This document shows positions 25,130 to 32,432 of a stretch of DNA of 36,963 nt, piece after piece. This stretch comes from Pseudomonadota bacterium. GTDB lineage: Bacteria; Myxococcota_A; Bradymonadia; Bradymonadales; GCA-2716585. The position numbers were made by a program, and so were the translations under genes. Where the stretch lies: contig SYOX01000245.1 in the NCBI GenBank assembly GCA_005804885.1, forward strand, positions 1-36,963, written 5' to 3'. A model generated the notes under the pieces. That model saw only the letters and a list, made by a program, of their open reading frames with translations. It did no database searches and had not been told where the DNA came from. How positions within the stretch are numbered: the first letter of the stretch is position 1; each line of letters begins with the position of its first letter.

Positions 25130-26065
25130 TCAAAAGTAGTCGGCCCCGGAGACCTCGAAGGTCGCCGCGAGGGCTTGCGCGTCTTCTCCGAGCCGCTCGT
25201 CGACGCGGATCATGGTCAGCCCCTTGCGCGGCTTCTGTTCGAAGTGTCCGCCGAGGGCCGCGCCGGGGTCGATCCACGTGGACAGGCGCGGGGCGCCCAG
25301 CGCCGCGATGGCGCGCAGGGCGGCGTCCCGATGCTGGGCGGCTCGCCCTTCGGGGTCGCCGCCCTCGTCGAGCAGCGCGATCTCGATGGGGGCGACGACC
25401 TCGTCGTCGAGCTGGACTCTGGCGTAGCCGATCTCTGCGCCCTCGTCATCGCTGATGGAGAAGAGGCGGTTGTCGGGCTCCTTGATGAGGCTGTAGCGCC
25501 AGTAATCGAGGTCGCGAGCGAGGGTCAGCGGAGCGCGCTGGCCGTGCCGGGTCCAGGCCGCCGAGAGCAGGTCGAGGCGGGCGGCGGGGTCGATGGGGGT
25601 CAGCCGCAGGCGCGGCCCGCTCTCGGCCAGCGCCGTCGGGTTGGCGCAGGTGTGGTTGAAGCTCGCGCAGGGGACGAAGCCCATCCGGCCGTAGTAGTCC
25701 TGGCCGATGTCGGAGAAGAGGAGGCCGACGCCCGCCCCCTGGCGCCGCTGAAGCTCGATGACGTGCCGGCACAGGCGCTCGGCGTGGCCCTGGCGCCGCG
25801 CGTCGGGGCGCGTGTGGACGGAGCCCAGGCCGAAGCCCGGCACGATGCGCCCGCGCAGGTCGAAGGCCAGCTCTTGCAGCCCGAGGCCGGCGGTCACGAC
25901 GCCCTCGACCGTCAGCACCCACCAGCGGGCGCGCAGGTGTCGCGCCGAGCCCTGGCGCCGGGCGAGGAAGCCTTCCATGTCGAGGCCGCCGCCCCAGACC
26001 TCGTGGGCATTGCGCCATGCGGCCGTGCGTTCGTCGGTCGAGGCGAGGTGGATGGAGAGGTTCAT
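25130..26065 (-). CDS. GNAT family N-acetyltransferase
   Basis: The protein has 311 residues. The acetyl-CoA-binding motif A is visible at about residues 78-100 (LGSVHTRPDARRQGHAERL), followed by DYYGRMGFVPC, the typical GNAT beta-4 to alpha-4 region. The C-terminal half (about 150-311) is a second domain, possibly a degenerate GNAT copy, as in Eis-like or tandem GNATs. The product acetylates an amine of unknown identity. It precedes the ATP-grasp-like gene on the same strand with a 101-bp gap, so co-transcription is possible but not certain. It is divergent from the NfeD-like gene. Confidence 0.85.
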   Translation of the reverse strand: MNLSIHLASTDERTAAWRNAHEVWGGGLDMEGFLARRQGSARHLRARWWVLTVEGVVTAGLGLQELAFDLRGRIVPGFGLGSVHTRPDARRQGHAERLCRHVIELQRRQGAGVGLLFSDIGQDYYGRMGFVPCASFNHTCANPTALAESGPRLRLTPIDPAARLDLLSAAWTRHGQRAPLTLARDLDYWRYSLIKEPDNRLFSISDDEGAEIGYARVQLDDEVVAPIEIALLDEGGDPEGRAAQHRDAALRAIAALGAPRLSTWIDPGAALGGHFEQKPRKGLTMIRVDERLGEDAQALAATFEVSGADYF

Positions 26066-26128
26066 TGTGAAATACCGCGGCTTGTCTGTAGGTTGTCCGG
26101 GTGAACCCGGAGGCCCTTGGAGGTTGAG

Positions 26129-26452
26129 ATGGCAGACATGAGGAGAGTGGCGTTGATCTTCGGCGGCGTGGCCCTGGTTGGCGTGAGCGCGAACCTCGCG
26201 GTGCGCGCGATCCGCAAGTTCGTCAAGAAGAAGGAGAAGCTCGGCACCCAGGACGCGCTGGTGGGTCAGGAGTGCCTGATCACGACGCTGGAGGTGACCG
26301 AGACCTTCGGGCAGGCGAGCTTCAACGACGGCGGCGCCGGGTTGATCCTCTCAGTGCGGTGCCCGAGCCCCAACAAGCTTGAGCGCGGTCAGGCCGCCCG
26401 GATCGTCAGCTACAACGCCAGCGCCGGGACCTACGAGATCGAGCCGGCCTGA
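26129..26452 (+). CDS. Small membrane-anchored NfeD/YqiJ-like OB-fold protein
   Basis: The protein has 107 residues. The start MADMRR is set by ggagg five bases upstream, not by the ATG 12 bases earlier. One N-terminal helix (about 5-25) is followed by a basic patch (RKFVKKKEKLG) and a small beta-rich domain: ALVGQECLITT, ETFGQASFND and LERGQAARIVSYN. This pattern matches the soluble OB-fold domain of NfeD/YqiJ-type proteins, which accompany flotillins. No flotillin gene is nearby, so the role is unknown. It is convergent with the PHA-system gene. Confidence 0.6.
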   Translation: MADMRRVALIFGGVALVGVSANLAVRAIRKFVKKKEKLGTQDALVGQECLITTLEVTETFGQASFNDGGAGLILSVRCPSPNKLERGQAARIVSYNASAGTYEIEPA

Positions 26453-26502
26453 GCCCGCCCGGCGCTGTCCGCAAGGCCCGGCCCTCCTGCCGGCGCCTCG
26501 CC

Positions 26503-26793
26503 TCAAGCCTCTCCCGACAGCGCGGGCCCGAGGCGCTTCTCGATGGAGGCCTTGAGGCGGTCGCCGTCGACCCCGATGGCCCTGGCCATCATCCCGAGCT
26601 TGATCGTGATCTTGACCTGCGTGTCGGTCACGACGATGTCGCCGCTGACGCCGGTGCCCTTGAGTTCGGCGCGCGACCCATTCCACTCGGCCTTGACGCC
26701 GTACTTCTTCATCATCTCCTCAAAGGCCCCGACCTTCTCGCGGGCGCCTGCGACGCCGAGGTTGTGGGCCTGGGTCACGACCACATCAGACAT
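26503..26793 (-). CDS. Polyhydroxyalkanoic acid system family protein
   Basis: The protein has 96 residues; the ATG has aggagg seven bases upstream. The pattern VVVTQAHNLGVAGAREKVGA, KYGVKAEWNGSRAELKG, GVSGDIVVTDTQVKITIKLG matches the small PHA_gran_rgn family, linked by name to polyhydroxyalkanoate granules but widespread in bacteria that lack obvious PHA genes. No PHA synthase or depolymerase is in the window. Its function is effectively unknown. Confidence 0.8.
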   Translation of the reverse strand: MSDVVVTQAHNLGVAGAREKVGAFEEMMKKYGVKAEWNGSRAELKGTGVSGDIVVTDTQVKITIKLGMMARAIGVDGDRLKASIEKRLGPALSGEA

Positions 26794-26922
26794 GGCTCTC
26801 CTCCTGGGTTGCGCGGCGCTCACCTGGCGCCTGAAGTCCCCCGATCATGTCACGAATCCGCCGTCCTTGACCAGCCCCGGCGACTTGAGGCAGCTTTGCT
26901 CAGTCAAGGTAACGACGCCCAA

Positions 26923-27206
26923 CGCCCCACGCTCCTCGCACCGCCCCCCCTGCGGGGACGGGCTCGTCGGGTGGGGCTGGAAGCGCGGTGCGGGCTGCGC
27001 CCACCGGGCGCAGGCCGGCGCAAGGCTGACAGCGATTCGCAGGGGCGAATCAGCGCGTCGAAGTGGGCCTGTGGATTGGGATTTTCACGCCCCCTGGTGT
27101 CGATCTGGGCCGCCCGCTGGCCTGCGACCGACAGGGCGCAGCCCACCCGCGCTTCCAGCCCCACCCGACGAGCCCGCCCAACGGGCGGTGCGAGGAGCGT
27201 GGGGCG
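26923..27206. repeat. 284-bp long inverted-repeat element, copy 2
   Basis: The arms 26923-27015 and 27120-27206 are inverted repeats and match those at 2304-2608. The centre is in the opposite orientation. A 13-bp direct repeat ggcgacttgaggc lies outside both ends (26879-26891 and 27229-27241), 32-ish and 23 bp from the arms; it is not at the usual position of a target-site duplication, so its meaning is unclear. The remaining part of this 569-bp gap (26794-26878 and 27242-27340) shows no gene that I can support. Confidence 0.8.
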
Positions 27207-27362
27207 TTCGTCTTCGCTGAGCATACCTGGCGACTTGAGGCGGCGTCGGCCCGCTCGCCATTGCGAGCCCGCGCGCGCCGATCTACTCTGAGCGAGCGCG
27301 ACGCGCTCGGTGGACCGGGCGGCGCGCTGTGCGGGCACAACGAGGGTCGGAGGGACGGGCTG

Positions 27363-28736
27363 ATGAGAGACTTTGTCGGGGTGGTGGCGCTGGTGCTGCT
27401 GGGGTTGGCGGGGTGCAGCGACACGGTCGAGGAGCCATCGCCTGTCAACGACGACACCCCCGACGCGGGGGACGACGTCCCCTTCGAGCCGCCCACGCCT
27501 TGCGACGACGACAGCGAATGCGCCCCCGCGGAGGTCTGCGTTCCCTGCGCGGGCCCCTCGTGCGAAGGGTGCAAGGACTGCGTCCAGGGGTGCGCGCCCC
27601 ACGCCTGCCCCACCGAGCCGCAGCCCGCCTGCGACCAGGGGCGGCCAGATTGCGGCGAGGGCGCTCTGGCGGTGGTGCGCGACGGCTGCTGGGTGTGCGT
27701 GGACGGGATGACGTGCGAGGACGACCCGACGCCTCCCCCGGTGAGGTGCCAGGTTGACGCCGAGTGCCCGGCGACCGACTACTGCGATCCTTGCGCCGGC
27801 TCCTCGTGCCCGGAGTGCGACGACTGCCTGGCGGGGTGTCTGCCCCACGCCTGCGAAACGCAACCCGAGGCGGCCTGCGACGAGGGGCGGCCAAATTGCG
27901 GCGATGGCAATCTGGCGGTGGTGCGCGACGGCTGCTGGGTGTGCGTGGATCGGCGGACCTGCCGGCCTGCCAACGTCGAGCGGGATCTGCGCTGCGACGA
28001 CGGGGATGCGCTCGTCTGCAATCAAGAGCCGCCGACGTGCCAGGACTTCGAGATCCTGTCGATCCAGAGCGGGTGTTTCGAGTGCGTCAACCCGGAGACC
28101 TGCCGGCCCTGGGGGGAGGCGCAGTGCCGCCGGGACGCCGAGTGTCCGAACGACGCCCGCTGCGACGAGTGCGCGTCGAGCTCCTGCCCCAACTGCGAGG
28201 ACTGCGTGCCGGCCTGCGCGCCCCACGCCTGCGAGACGGCGGAGGCGGCCTGCGACGAGGCGCGGCCGGAGTGCGATCAGGGCGTGGCGGTGGTGCGCGA
28301 TGGCTGCTGGGTGTGCGTCAGCCTGGACACCTGCGAACCCATCGAGGACGATCGCCTGACGACCTGCGACGAGGGCCCGCTGGAGTGCGATCAGCTCCAG
28401 CCCGACTGCGAGGATTTCGAGATCGTGGCGGTGCAGGACGGCTGCTGGGTGTGCGTCAACCCGCTGACCTGCCGACCCTGGGGCGAGCCGGGCTGCGCGA
28501 CGGATCTGGACTGCGCCGACAACGAGGACTGCAACGGCTGCGGGACGAGCTCCTGCCCCTTCTGCGACGACTGCGTGCCGGCCTGCACCAGCCACATGTG
28601 CCCCACCGAGGAGGTGCTTGACTGCTTCTGCTCGCGACCGGATTGCGGCTTTGAGGGGGTGGCGGTGATCCAGGCGGGGTGCTGGGTGTGCGTCGATCCC
28701 TTCTCCTGCGAGGAGACGCAGGCGGTCTGCGAGTAG
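27363..28736 (+). CDS. Cysteine-rich modular lipoprotein
   Basis: The protein has 457 residues and about 70 cysteines (roughly 15%). The ATG has ggaggg seven bases upstream. The signal peptide ends in the lipobox LAGC (Cys18). An acidic linker (20-45) leads to six modules in the order A-A-B-A-B-A. Module A (about 72 residues) has the pattern C-x5-C ... CxxC ... SSCxxCxDCxxxCxPHxC ... RPxC ... VVRDGCWVCV. Module B (about 37 residues) is a short form ending GC(F/W)xCVNPxTCRPWGE. I do not recognise a named domain; the high, regular Cys content suggests a disulfide-stabilised surface rod. Repeats are similar at DNA level. It is convergent with the next lipoprotein gene (3 bp between stops). Confidence 0.9.
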   Translation: MRDFVGVVALVLLGLAGCSDTVEEPSPVNDDTPDAGDDVPFEPPTPCDDDSECAPAEVCVPCAGPSCEGCKDCVQGCAPHACPTEPQPACDQGRPDCGEGALAVVRDGCWVCVDGMTCEDDPTPPPVRCQVDAECPATDYCDPCAGSSCPECDDCLAGCLPHACETQPEAACDEGRPNCGDGNLAVVRDGCWVCVDRRTCRPANVERDLRCDDGDALVCNQEPPTCQDFEILSIQSGCFECVNPETCRPWGEAQCRRDAECPNDARCDECASSSCPNCEDCVPACAPHACETAEAACDEARPECDQGVAVVRDGCWVCVSLDTCEPIEDDRLTTCDEGPLECDQLQPDCEDFEIVAVQDGCWVCVNPLTCRPWGEPGCATDLDCADNEDCNGCGTSSCPFCDDCVPACTSHMCPTEEVLDCFCSRPDCGFEGVAVIQAGCWVCVDPFSCEETQAVCE

Positions 28737-28739
28737 GGA

Positions 28740-29348
28740 TCACCAGATCTTGAGGGGCTCAAAGAAGGTCAGCCCGACCATGGGCATCAGGAAGGCTTCT
28801 TGCCGGAGGTCGAGCGAGCGGCCCAGGAGCAAGAGGCGAGCGTCGACGGCGACGCTCAAGGCCACCATGGCCTGGGTGGTGCCGGCCTCGTCGCGGAAGC
28901 ACTGGCCCGTGCACACGAAGAGGGTGGTCTGCGCGAAGGCGCCGGCAGGGCTGAAGCCCAGCGTGTCGCGGCGCAGGACGAAGGGGGCGAGGCTGGCGCC
29001 GAAGCGGGCCTCCAAGGCCACGAACTCGTAGATCCCGAGCACGGATCCGTCGAGCCCAAGCGCTATCTCATTGTAATCATTTGAGAACTTCGTTCGGACG
29101 TGTCCGCCTGCCGTGGCGCCAGGGCCGTGGTTGTCGCCAGCGGCGAGGCCGAGGCGGAGGTCGACGGCGATGGGGGCCGCTTCGCGGGTCAGCGACGAGG
29201 CTGGGCCGCCGGAGAGGCCGCCGAAGCAGCCGGTCGCCAGAGCGCAGAGCGCGACGATGAGGGCGGCGCGGGCGCAGTCGGGCGTCTGCGAGCCGCGGGT
29301 CGCGTCGGGCGCGTGGTCGCGAGCCGCGTTGGAGGTCGAGGGGTTCAG
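28740..29348 (-). CDS. Outer-membrane-like lipoprotein with no normal start codon
   Basis: The frame encodes a signal-like ARAALIVALCALATGCFGG (lipobox Cys at 29226-29228) and about 160 beta-rich residues ending MVGLTFFEPLKIW. The lipobox and codon pattern support a real gene, but there is no ATG, GTG or TTG close upstream in this frame. The only in-frame ATG is at 29741, inside the kinase gene. An ATG at 29353-29355 exists in another frame and would give a basic N-terminus, so a one-base frameshift (true or a sequencing error) near 29275-29300 would repair the gene. The 29348 end given here is the CTG nearest the palindrome and is arbitrary. Function unknown. Confidence 0.55.
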   Translation of the reverse strand: MNPSTSNAARDHAPDATRGSQTPDCARAALIVALCALATGCFGGLSGGPASSLTREAAPIAVDLRLGLAAGDNHGPGATAGGHVRTKFSNDYNEIALGLDGSVLGIYEFVALEARFGASLAPFVLRRDTLGFSPAGAFAQTTLFVCTGQCFRDEAGTTQAMVALSVAVDARLLLLGRSLDLRQEAFLMPMVGLTFFEPLKIW

Positions 29349-29527
29349 AAGCCATTCGGAAATGAAAGACCGAGTTGTGGGAGGGCGAAAGGGGTCAGAT
29401 GTGGATTGGACGAGGAAGGACTGGGGCAGCGCCCCGTCCGAGGCAGCGCCGCGCCCAAATGAGTCCGAGCCGCAGATGGCCTCTTTCGACCCCCACAACG
29501 ACGGTCTGGAGTTTCCGAATGGCTTCT
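29347..29527. repeat. Palindromic element between a lipoprotein and a kinase gene
   Basis: The arms 29347-29403 and 29470-29527 are imperfect inverted repeats of about 55 bp starting with agaagccattcgg and ending with ccgaatggcttct. The centre has repeated gcagcgcc. The right end overlaps the kinase stop codon (29527-29529), and the left end is where the downstream lipoprotein gene loses its start. It is unrelated to the elements at 2304 and 10457. Confidence 0.75.
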
Positions 29528-30633
29528 CAGAAGCTGCCCGTGGTCGGGCGGCTTGAGGGCAAGGTGCGGGGGCTCCTGCGGCGCGTGACAGGGCTCGTGA
29601 CGACGGGCAGCGCGGCGATGGTGGGGCGCGAGGTGGGCAGCTGGCTCTCGGCCGTGTTGGGTCGGCGCGCGGCGTTGTGATCCGAATCGACGAGGTCGGA
29701 TTGGAGGGGCGGCGAGTCGCACGGGCGGTTGATGGTCCCACAGGCGTTGCGCGCGGGCGGAGCCTTGCTCGCCTCGGCTTCGTGGAGCGGGAGCAGGCGG
29801 CCGAGGATGGCCATGTGCTGGCGCATCTGCTCCGCGGTGCGGTACCGCCGGTCGGGGTCGCGCTGCAGGGCCTTGATGATGATCGCGCCCAGGGGGTCGG
29901 CCAGGGGCGTGTCCTTGGGATCGGGGAAGCGCCCCTGGACCTTGTGCTCGATGATGCTGGCGTTGTTCAGGCCGTTGTAGATGTTCTGGCCGGCGAGCAT
30001 CTCGTAGAGGAGCTGCCCGACGGTGTAGAGGTCGGTCGCCGGGGAGAGTTGCCCGCGCAGCAGCTGCTCGGGGGCCATGTAGGGCAGGGTGCCCATCGCC
30101 ATCCCGCCGATCGTCAGGCGCGGCAAGGTGGTGTCGAGGTGACGGGCCAGGCCGAAGTCGAACACCTTGACGAAGTAAGGGTCGCCGGCCTGTCGGCACA
30201 GGAAGATGTTCGAAGGGGTCAGGTCCCGGTGGATGATCCCCTGGTCGTGAGCCTCGGTCAAACTCTGGAGGATCTGCGCCGCGATCCGCAGCGCCAGCGC
30301 CGCCGGCAGCCGCCCCCTCTGTCGGATGAAGGCCTCCAGCGGCTCCCCCTCCAGCAGCTCCATCGTGTAATAGAGCACCTCGCCGTCCCAGCCGAGCGCG
30401 TCGACGGCCACCGTGTGTGGGCTCTTCAAGCACCGGATCAGCTCCACCTCCCGGGTGAAGCGAGCCCGCGAGGTCGGCTCGTCGGCGAGCCTCGGCAGCA
30501 GCGTCTTGAGGGCCACGTCCCGGCCGCCCTCCAGCGGCAGCGCGCGGAAGACGACCCCCATGCCCCCCTTGCCGATCTCTTCCAAGATGAGGAAGCGACC
30601 GTCGACCACGTCTCCAGGTTCGAGAACTCGCAT
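29527..30633 (-). CDS. Soluble Ser/Thr protein kinase
   Basis: The protein has 368 residues and no membrane helix. It starts directly with the kinase domain: LEEIGKGGMGVVFRA, DVALKTL, HRDLTPSN, VFDFGLARH, YMAPEQLL. The catalytic loop has Thr where HRDLK kinases carry the gamma-phosphate-contacting Lys; this variant is also seen in some bacterial kinases, so activity is likely but altered. The last 80 residues are a Pro/Ser/Arg-rich disordered tail. The ATG is about 10 bases after gggagagga. The final codons lie in the palindromic element, so the tail end may be acquired. Substrates are unknown. Confidence 0.9.
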   Translation of the reverse strand: MRVLEPGDVVDGRFLILEEIGKGGMGVVFRALPLEGGRDVALKTLLPRLADEPTSRARFTREVELIRCLKSPHTVAVDALGWDGEVLYYTMELLEGEPLEAFIRQRGRLPAALALRIAAQILQSLTEAHDQGIIHRDLTPSNIFLCRQAGDPYFVKVFDFGLARHLDTTLPRLTIGGMAMGTLPYMAPEQLLRGQLSPATDLYTVGQLLYEMLAGQNIYNGLNNASIIEHKVQGRFPDPKDTPLADPLGAIIIKALQRDPDRRYRTAEQMRQHMAILGRLLPLHEAEASKAPPARNACGTINRPCDSPPLQSDLVDSDHNAARRPNTAESQLPTSRPTIAALPVVTSPVTRRRSPRTLPSSRPTTGSF

Positions 30634-30855
30634 CAGCCTGGTCCTCTCCCGCCCCGAGCGGGGTCATGATGTCTGTGCGCTCGCCGCCCTCATGGTTTGG
30701 AGCCCGTGGTCTTCGTTGTCGATGCTGTTTCTTTGTTCAGTATTCGTCGGATGGGGTGGGGCGCACGTCGAGCGCTCGCCGCATGGGCGGGTCTGAGGGG
30801 GGTGATCGTGGACTTCTCGTCGTGTGTCGTGGGGCGGCGGGCGGCGCTGGAGCGA

Positions 30856-31131
30856 TCAGCGCGCGCGCTCGCCGGGGAGCAGGGTGTCGAGGCGGTCGAC
30901 GGCGTGCACGGGGGCGTCGTCGCCGGCCATCAGATCGGTGATGGCGCTGTAGACGAGGCGCTTCTTCTTGAGGGTGTTGAGGCCCTCGAACTGGGTCGAG
31001 GTCACCGAGATGGAGTAGTGGCCGCCGCCGCCGTCGACCTGGATGTGGGCGCCGGGGATGGCGCTGGCGATGCGGCTGCGGATGGCCTCCAGCGTCTCCT
31101 GGGCGCTCATGCGGGTGTTGTGATGGCTCAT
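30856..31131 (-). CDS. BolA family protein
   Basis: The protein has 91 residues from the ATG at 31129-31131, which has aggag nearby; the frame extends upstream but without family similarity. The BolA pattern is clear: IRSRIASAIPGAHIQV, GGHYSISVTSTQFEG, KKKRLVYSAITDLM and the C-terminal HAVDRLDTLLPGE. BolA/IbaG proteins work with monothiol glutaredoxins in iron-sulfur cluster handling or as regulators. No glutaredoxin gene is next to it. The 222-bp gap upstream of the kinase start shows no further gene. Confidence 0.88.
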   Translation of the reverse strand: MSHHNTRMSAQETLEAIRSRIASAIPGAHIQVDGGGGHYSISVTSTQFEGLNTLKKKRLVYSAITDLMAGDDAPVHAVDRLDTLLPGERAR

Positions 31132-31291
31132 GATCCTGCTCCTGATGATCGGTTGCTCGCTGGCTGGGCGATGGCCCGCCGAGCGGTGAACTTGCCCCAT
31201 GCCGCCGAAGAAATCCAGCGCCGCGGTCAGGGCGAGGGCGCCGTGGGAGGCGTCGGGGCCTTGTGAGGCCAGGCGCGCGGCCCCTCGCGGA

Positions 31292-32362
31292 TCAGGGGGG
31301 AGGGAGCAGGTGGTCGTCGCAGCGCTGATCGTGATCGGCGCTGGGCGAGCCGTCGGGGCAGGTGGCGCCCTGCCAGATCGCGGCGTCGATCCGGGCGCCG
31401 GTCAGGTTGGCGCCGGTCAGGTCCGCGTCGGTCAGATCGGCCTTGTGGAGATCGGCGTCGGTCAGATCGGCGTCGATCAAGGACGCGGCGCCGAGGTTCG
31501 CATCGGAGAGGTCGGCGCCGCGCAGCTCGGCGCGCTCCAGGGAGGTCTGGGCCAGGCGCGCGCCGTGGAGCAGGAGGCCCGTGGCCTTGAGGTCGTCGAG
31601 GGTGGCGCCGAGCAGGTCGCCGTGCAGCATCAGCGCGCCGGTCAGATCGGCGCCGGTCAGGTCGGCCATCGAGAAGCTGGCCCAGCACAGGTCGGCGCCG
31701 GTGAAGTCGGCGCCGGTCAGATCGGCGCCGATGAACTCGACGATCAGGAGCCGGGCGCCCCTGAAGACGGCGCCGGGCGCGGTGACCTCGACGGCGTCGG
31801 CCTTGGCCATGTTGGCGTCGGTGAAGTCGGCGCCGGTCAGATCTGCGCCGCTGAGGTCGGACTCGCGCAGGCTGGCGCCGACGAGCGAGGCCCCCGACAG
31901 GAGGGCGCCGGTCAGGTCGGCGCCGTCGAGCATCGCGCCGTCGAGCCTCGCGCGGCTCAGGTCGGCGCCGGCCAGATCCGCGTGGCTCAAGTCCATGCCG
32001 GACAGGTCGGCCTCGGCCAGCTCCAGGTGATCGGGGATGCCGTCGCCGTCGCTGTCCGCCTCGCCCCCCTCGGGTTCGGGCGGGGCCGGCTCGGGCTCGG
32101 GCGGCTCCGGCTCGACCGGGCCAGGGGTGGCCGGCTCGGGCTCGCCCGGCTCGGGCTCGCCCGGCTCGCCCGGCTCGGGCTCGGGCTCGGCCGGCTCGGG
32201 CGAGCCTGGCTCGGGGTCGTCCGGATCTGAGGCGCGGTCGGCGAGATCGCAGTCCGGGCCCAGGCAGCCCTGGGCCAGCCAGGGCGTCGGCGCCTCCTGC
32301 GCGCACCCCGCCGCTCCGAGGACCCACGCCAACAGCGCGAGATGTTTGAGGTTCAAGGCCAT
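31292..32362 (-). CDS. Pentapeptide-repeat lipoprotein with Pro/Glu stalk
   Basis: The protein has 356 residues. The ATG has aaggagagc upstream. The signal peptide ends in the lipobox GAAGC (Cys20). A Pro/Glu-rich stalk fills about 47-98, followed by one DSDGDGIPD motif of the thrombospondin type-3 calcium-binding kind. About 40 A(D/N)LxG pentapeptide repeats then run from about 113 to 325, with one break (VTAPGAVFRGARLLIVEF). The C-terminus has TCPDGSPSADHDQRCDDHL, a motif that often closes such secreted repeat proteins. The expected shape is a right-handed beta-helix held away from the outer membrane. Ligand unknown. Confidence 0.92.
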   Translation of the reverse strand: MALNLKHLALLAWVLGAAGCAQEAPTPWLAQGCLGPDCDLADRASDPDDPEPGSPEPAEPEPEPGEPGEPEPGEPEPATPGPVEPEPPEPEPAPPEPEGGEADSDGDGIPDHLELAEADLSGMDLSHADLAGADLSRARLDGAMLDGADLTGALLSGASLVGASLRESDLSGADLTGADFTDANMAKADAVEVTAPGAVFRGARLLIVEFIGADLTGADFTGADLCWASFSMADLTGADLTGALMLHGDLLGATLDDLKATGLLLHGARLAQTSLERAELRGADLSDANLGAASLIDADLTDADLHKADLTDADLTGANLTGARIDAAIWQGATCPDGSPSADHDQRCDDHLLPPP

Positions 32363-32432
32363 CAGCGCTCTCCTTCGTGCCGTCGCGTGGGTGTTACGAC
32401 CCGCAAGCCTCGTGGGATCGACGCGCCGACCC

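Noticed and set aside
29077..29355. Separate short minus-strand gene from the ATG at 29353-29355
   Set aside because: Arg/Pro-rich translation with no motif; more likely the frameshifted start of the lipoprotein gene.
30634..30855. Small gene between the BolA and kinase genes
   Set aside because: Frames here lack ribosome-binding sites and similarity; probably the kinase promoter region.
31199..32230. + strand open frame with regular VGAGQVG-type repeats
   Set aside because: It is the antisense shadow of the pentapeptide-repeat lipoprotein; the minus-strand frame has a signal peptide and a ribosome-binding site.
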